A DNA stretch of 64,000 nt from Symsagittifera roscoffensis (taxonomy: Eukaryota; Xenacoelomorpha; Acoela; Convolutidae). Within the stretch, counting starts at the first letter, position 1; each line of letters begins with the position of its first letter. Shown here piece after piece: positions 59,880 to 64,000 of the stretch. Made by a program: the position numbers and the translations under genes. The stretch covers positions 39,891,649 through 39,955,648 of the forward strand of contig NC_087068.1 of assembly GCF_963678635.1 (NCBI RefSeq). Direction: 5' to 3'. The notes under the pieces were generated by a model. The model was given only the letters and a program-made list of their open reading frames with translations, did not search any database and was not told the DNA's origin.

Positions 59880-61150
59880 TCTCATAAAGTTTCATATTGA
59901 CTTTTTCGTGGATCATAAAATACTGAGTGAAAAAATTTGCGCGCAACCTCTTTTTCAGTGGGCTTTCCATAAACCCTTCTAGCCATTAGAACCGGACTCT
60001 CAGATATGAGAGGGTAATTTGCGAGAAAATCAAAAAGCTTCCAAAAAACAAAAAAAATCAAAAATTTGACTTTTCCGAGAGCCATTACTTTTCGTGTAAC
60101 AAAATTGGGCGTGGCCGCTGATGCAGGGGAGCTTATTACAACCCGCCGTTTTGATTGAAATCAAAAACTGACATTCGCGAGGTTAGTTTTTGAGAAAAAT
60201 TATAAGGCTGGCGTAATGACACAACAAGCTTGTAACATGTTACATATATGTGGACATTTTGTTTTTAATAATTTGACTATACTATTGCAACAGACCATAG
60301 ATTGTATATTAGCTAGCTTCCCTAAGATACTTTGAAAAGTTTGTCACTGAAACAACTTAACTTACGCGTTACGCTCTAGATAATTCATACAAAATTCTTC
60401 ATTTGAGAAATTAAAAGCCCCTTCACACCCTTCGAGGATTTCTAGGCTCCCCGACAACACATCCATGAATGATTTGTTCGTATACAGCTGGTAACGAGAA
60501 ATAGATGCAAACGGAACTGAGGTAAATGAAAGTGATAACTTTTACTTACCTAATTTTATAGATGACTAAGTTTTCAAGCAACTGATTTACTAAATTACTT
60601 GGTTCGAACAGTTTTTATCCCACTTTGCACGCTTCTTCAAGAAACGGTAAAAAAAACGGAAAACTTGACTTTTCTGAGGGCCATTAATTTTTTTTTGTAA
60701 ATTTTGAAACCTCCCACAACCCGTTCTACTCCTGGAGCACAAAATCTCAGACTTGAGAGTGTAGTTTATGAGAAAAATCGAAAAATTTCAAAAAACGGTT
60801 TAAAAATCTAAAAATTACTTTTCCTGGGGTCCAACATGTTGTGCAAAACTTTTTGGGCAAAACCACTGATGCAAGGAAACCTTCCACAACGCGTTTCACA
60901 CATTGAACCCAAAAACTAAGATTTGGGAGGATAATTTTTAGAGAAAAAAACAAAAAAATTAAAAAAATGCTCAAAAAAATAAAAACTTGATTTTCCTGAG
61001 GGCCATGACTTTTTATGTTAAAAAAATTGGTCGTAACTGCTTAACCGCTTGCGCAGGGGAGCTTCCCAAAGTTTCATTTTAATATGCATTTAACCCAAAA
61101 TCACAGATTTTGGCGGGCAGTGTTTGATAAAATGTCAAAAATGAGGAGAA
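59880..61150. repeat. Diverged tandem repeat, about 185 bp, interrupted
   Basis: Related units carry TTGACTTTTCCGAGAGCCATTA or CTTGATTTTCCTGAGGGCCATGAC, then GATGCAGGGGAGCTT or GCGCAGGGGAGCTT, CACAACCCG, and AAAATCTCAGACTTGAGAG...TTTATGAGAAAAATCGAAA. They lie at about 59,990-60,190, 60,660-60,820, 60,820-61,000 and 61,000-61,150. A partial unit may lie at about 59,890-59,990. Bases 60,200-60,650 interrupt the series and hold nothing I recognise. Runs of A between the boxes vary in length. Confidence 0.65.
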
Positions 61151-61299
61151 TCAAGAAAAATTAAACTCTTTGAAAATTAAAAGAGTTTTTCAAAGCGTCT
61201 CAAAAAAAATTGAAAAAATCGAACCAAATAATTTTTCAATCATAACAGTTTTCATCAAACAGGATTTTTTGCGGCCATAATCAAACAGAGCAAATTGAT

Positions 61300-61640
61300 C
61301 TATCATGAAACTGCTGGACAATTTTGACATGAATTTTTTTGCATCAAAAAACTGCGTCAAGTAATCGACCAAAAAAGAACCCAAAACTTACTAAACTTTT
61401 TTTAAAATTTACTTTGATGCATCACTTGAGCCAACCATGGACTTGAACTCCCAATGAAAAGCTATTTTTGTTGCATAAGGGGGACGATGTTGCAATTTTT
61501 GCGGTCTCGAAAAATCAGCGTGATTCAAGAACTTATTAGCTGATAATTTTAGAAAACGGCGCAACCTGCAATTTATCAAAATTTATTCTAATCGGATCAT
61601 CATATGAGTAGAAACATCCGGTAGTTTGGAGCCTAATTGA
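61300..61640 (+). repeat. Diverged dispersed repeat, copy 1 (pair at 63,070-63,420)
   Basis: Shared words in the same order are AACTGCGTC, GAACCCAAAACTTACTAAA/GAACCAAAACTTTACCAAA, GACTTGAACTCCC/GACTTTGAC, TTTTTGCGGTCTCGAAAAAT/TTTTTGCGGTTTCAATTTTT, GAAAACGGCGCAACCTGCAA/TAAAACGGCGCCACCTGCAA, TATCAAAAT and CGGATCATCATATGA...AAACATCCGG. Together with 58,640-59,000 and 62,264-62,600 this suggests that a larger segment was duplicated and then diverged. Confidence 0.72.
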
Positions 61641-62263
61641 CCAAAAACGATTATGCATACTAAATGAAATTTTGCCCCAAAAATTAACTACTTTTTACTT
61701 AATAACCTTTCTTGATTTACATAAAAAAAACGTTTTTTATCACCCATTTGACATTTTAACAACAGAAAATTTCGAAACTGAAGAGTTGTTTGTTATGAAA
61801 CCTCAGCGAAACTTTCTCAAAAATTTCGAAAAACTGTCATATGAGAGAATACAATCTCGTCTACAATTTCGATATGCGAGCCAAGAAAAGTTCCCCCTTT
61901 TGAAGAAACAAAAAGTGTTTTAAATGACTTATAAAACTGTGAGGTTGAAAACTTTAAATAAATTGGCGCAAAAACATTCGGAACAGAATATTGATTGTTA
62001 AATGCTTTGATTTGTCGACGAAATCTAAACTCGTAATATTTTGCTAAATTTGATTTTGCTGTTATAAAAATTTTAAAAAAGGCAACATAGTCAACAGACA
62101 GTAGAATCAATAACGCAAAAAAAAAGAAAAAACACTTACTTGTTGTCTAAAGAATTTCACTTTTCGACTTTCAGAGAAAAACGTAGATGACTTCAGAGCT
62201 CTTTGAAAATCCAGAAAAATTTGTCATTGACTATTTGTTAAAACTAAAACCGCAAAAAATGTA
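61640..62263. other. AT-rich sequence, nothing recognised
   Basis: Short open frames occur on both strands (for example 61,672-61,923 plus and 61,817-62,110 minus), but they overlap each other, are rich in F, K, N and L as expected from AT-rich DNA, and show no family motif. Confidence 0.6.
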
Positions 62264-62600
62264 AGTTTTGATGCTGCACCTTTTTTATAGGAGACCAATT
62301 TTTCAAAACGCAAAAGCAAACAAAAGTCTGCTCGCAGACTTGATTAACAGTATAGCCGAAAGAGTAATAAAAGCAAACATCTCAACAATTTTCTACTTCA
62401 ATTCCGGAAAACTCAAAAAGAGTTTCAGCTTCATTAAAATGGGACCCAACAACAATGCCAAAATTCAACAGTGCCAGAAATCTAAACGATAAACAACAGT
62501 GCCAAAAATGCTTTGAATACTGTTTTTTTTTCATCCCAAATCACTGACAAGTAAATTATGTCAATTCGACGGAAGTTGAAAAACCAGTAATTGCCATTTC
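62264..62600 (+). repeat. Diverged dispersed repeat, copy 2 (pair at 58,640-59,000)
   Basis: Collinear with 58,640-59,000; see that entry for shared words. Small indels occur throughout and the copies disagree in any reading frame, so no common coding sequence is evident. Confidence 0.75.
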
Positions 62601-63070
62601 AATTGATGCCGCTTGTTAAACAAGCAAAAACTCCATAGCGGGAGTCAAAAACGGTGCTGAACAAATAATTAACTCAGTTGTCAATTTTCTTCTCAGTTTC
62701 CCTCAAAAATAAAACAATGTTCTAGCACATTCTAACAATTCACAGAGATTCTGAAGTTTAAGATAAGCTCATTTTTTGGCAGAGTTGAACATATTTTCAG
62801 TTTCGGCTCTGTTGTTCTTCGGCACTGATGAACGCCCCCATTGAAATATCTTTTTTTGAAGTTCAAGTCGAAAATCGAGAAGTAAATATGTTATTCAATA
62901 ATTATGTTTCCGATAAAAACCTTTGAAAAATAAATGGGATTTTTTTAACGACAACTGGGGCACAAAGTTTTTCTTGTCTTCGCCACAGAATATTTCTATA
63001 TTTTTTTCGCCGCTATAATCCTCTAGAATATACATTAATTGTGAAATTGCTTGGCAATTATGACATGAAA
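62600..63070. other. AT-rich sequence, nothing recognised
   Basis: No repeat match to the rest of the window and no convincing coding frame. Confidence 0.55.
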
Positions 63071-63420
63071 TTGTTTTGAATAAACAACTGCGTCTATTGT
63101 TGGCCTGAAAACGAACCAAAACTTTACCAAAGCTCACAAAAATTTCTCTGACACAAGCACTGAACCAGCAGGGACTTTGACTTTTACGTAAAGCAATTCA
63201 TGTTACGTAAAAAACGGAGTTGCATTTTTTTGCGGTTTCAATTTTTCAGCTCATTAAAAAGGTTATTGGCTGATGGAACTTTTAAAACGGCGCCACCTGC
63301 AACCTATCAAAATATTAAAAATATAATCTTTCCGGATCATCATATGAAACATCCGGATCATCATATGAAACATCCGGATCATCAGTGGAAAAATCCGGTT
63401 GTTTAAGGACTGTTCAATTG
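63070..63420 (+). repeat. Diverged dispersed repeat, copy 2 (pair at 61,300-61,640)
   Basis: Collinear with 61,300-61,640. The single CGGATCATCATATGA of the first copy is expanded here into a short tandem array. Confidence 0.72.
63331..63393 (+). repeat. 21-bp tandem repeat, three copies
   Basis: TCCGGATCATCATATGAAACA is repeated exactly at 63,331 and 63,352, followed by a degenerate third copy TCCGGATCATCAGTGGAAAAA at 63,373 and a trailing TCCGG. TCCGGA and CATATG are palindromic within the unit. Confidence 0.95.
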
Positions 63421-63505
63421 AAAAAGATTTTGCAAAATTTTGAAGATTTGCCCTAAAAACTTAAACAAAGTTTTGCAATTGCAAAGAATCATCCAGAACG
63501 AGTGA

Positions 63506-63754
63506 GTTGACGTTTGTCCTTATAAGATTCCTGTTTTTCCTGCTGAGTCTATCGATACTTTTGCTTTGAAAGAGATCGATGATTATCTCCAATCAATCAC
63601 ATTGAAATTGAAAATTTTCAATTTTGCTTTGAAAGGGAAAAAGCTTTACTCCTTAACCTATAACGATGAATTGCAGTTTAACTTGGACAACCTGTTGCGG
63701 AACATTAAAGCTTATGCGTACTCAAATGATAATGGTGGCTCTCTTAATCTTTAA
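63506..63754 (+). CDS. Short open frame, possible exon, unassigned
   Basis: Eighty-two codons are open from just after a TGA at 63,503-63,505 to a TAA at 63,752-63,754, with no ATG near the start. Segments such as KIPVFPAESIDTFALKEIDD and SLTYNDELQFNLDNLLRNIK are more balanced than random AT-rich translation, with acidic and hydrophobic residues interspersed like helices. I recognise no family and see no strong splice acceptor upstream. It could be a last exon, a transposon coding relic or chance. Confidence 0.25.
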   Translation, partial: VDVCPYKIPVFPAESIDTFALKEIDDYLQSITLKLKIFNFALKGKKLYSLTYNDELQFNLDNLLRNIKAYAYSNDNGGSLNL

Positions 63755-64000
63755 CAAGGCGTCATAGTGCACACTGTTCAAAATAACTGGAAGAAAAACG
63801 GCAAAGGTTTAGTTTTCTTTGATGAGCGGGGTGGGCCTGGACCTACATATTGAATACATTGTAAGCAGTTCGTCGGACGTGAGATGGTCATGTTGAACCT
63901 ATGTGTGTCGTAGCACCGTGCGCACTTGCTGCAATGAACCTATATGTAGGAACAGTGTTCCATTCGCGAATGCATGCTCCAATCAACCTTGAATTTTATT
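63755..64000. other. Window end, nothing recognised
   Basis: More GC-balanced than the preceding 5 kb. It contains repeated words GAACCTATGTGTG and GAACCTATATGTAG about 70 bp apart, but no gene or known element is evident. Confidence 0.5.

Noticed and set aside
59882-61384. Minus-strand open frames of 64-75 codons between 59.9 and 61.4 kb.
   Set aside because: They fall in the diverged 185-bp repeat or in A-rich runs and are not shared in frame between repeat units.

Overview
The window is eukaryotic, most likely from an invertebrate animal; the species is not identifiable from sequence alone. It holds no bacterial-style gene density, operons or RNA genes. Bases 1-53,680 are almost entirely one satellite DNA: about 145 head-to-tail monomers of roughly 360-368 bp, all in one orientation, with a T-rich and G-over-C plus strand. 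Open frames of 60-156 codons recur here at monomer spacing. They are a by-product of the repeat and mostly need non-ATG starts, so they are not annotated as genes.

The satellite is organised at several levels. There are runs of nearly identical adjacent monomers (10.1-11.9 kb, 17.3-18.4 kb, 19.5-20.4 kb) and higher-order units of about 0.72, 1.07, 1.09, 1.28, 1.79 and 2.91 kb. Longer-range copies lie about 3.24, 6.19 and 9.28 kb apart. Ten half-length monomers (about 185 bp) in 21-43.5 kb share one deletion junction and mark a lineage of higher-order units. A strongly diverged monomer occurs twice at 50.6-52.0 kb.

The array is broken at two places. At 6.1-7.0 kb there is about 860 bp of unrelated AT-rich DNA whose right edge carries an inverted 42-bp satellite fragment. 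At 52.4-52.9 kb there is a decayed Ty3/Gypsy-type integrase fragment. The array ends abruptly at 53,680 inside a monomer.

Bases 53,681-56,983 hold tandem, degenerate LTR-retrotransposon remnants: a short gag-like start, a basic/serine-rich tail like the end of a Gypsy polyprotein, a G-rich purine tract and a 231-232-bp LTR. Bases 56,984-58,056 are rich in a GAGCGG-type motif in both orientations, have imperfect inverted ends, and contain a 383-bp MITE-like insert.

The last 6 kb (58.1-64 kb) is AT-rich. It contains a minus-strand open segment that looks like a genuine terminal exon (58,118-58,350), an ATAATCGATTATAAT-type simple block, a diverged repeat of about 185 bp, two pairs of diverged duplications, a 21-bp tandem repeat and a short unassigned plus-strand ORF. 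Overall the window reads as the edge of a large, possibly centromeric or pericentromeric, satellite block grading into transposon-rich flanking DNA.
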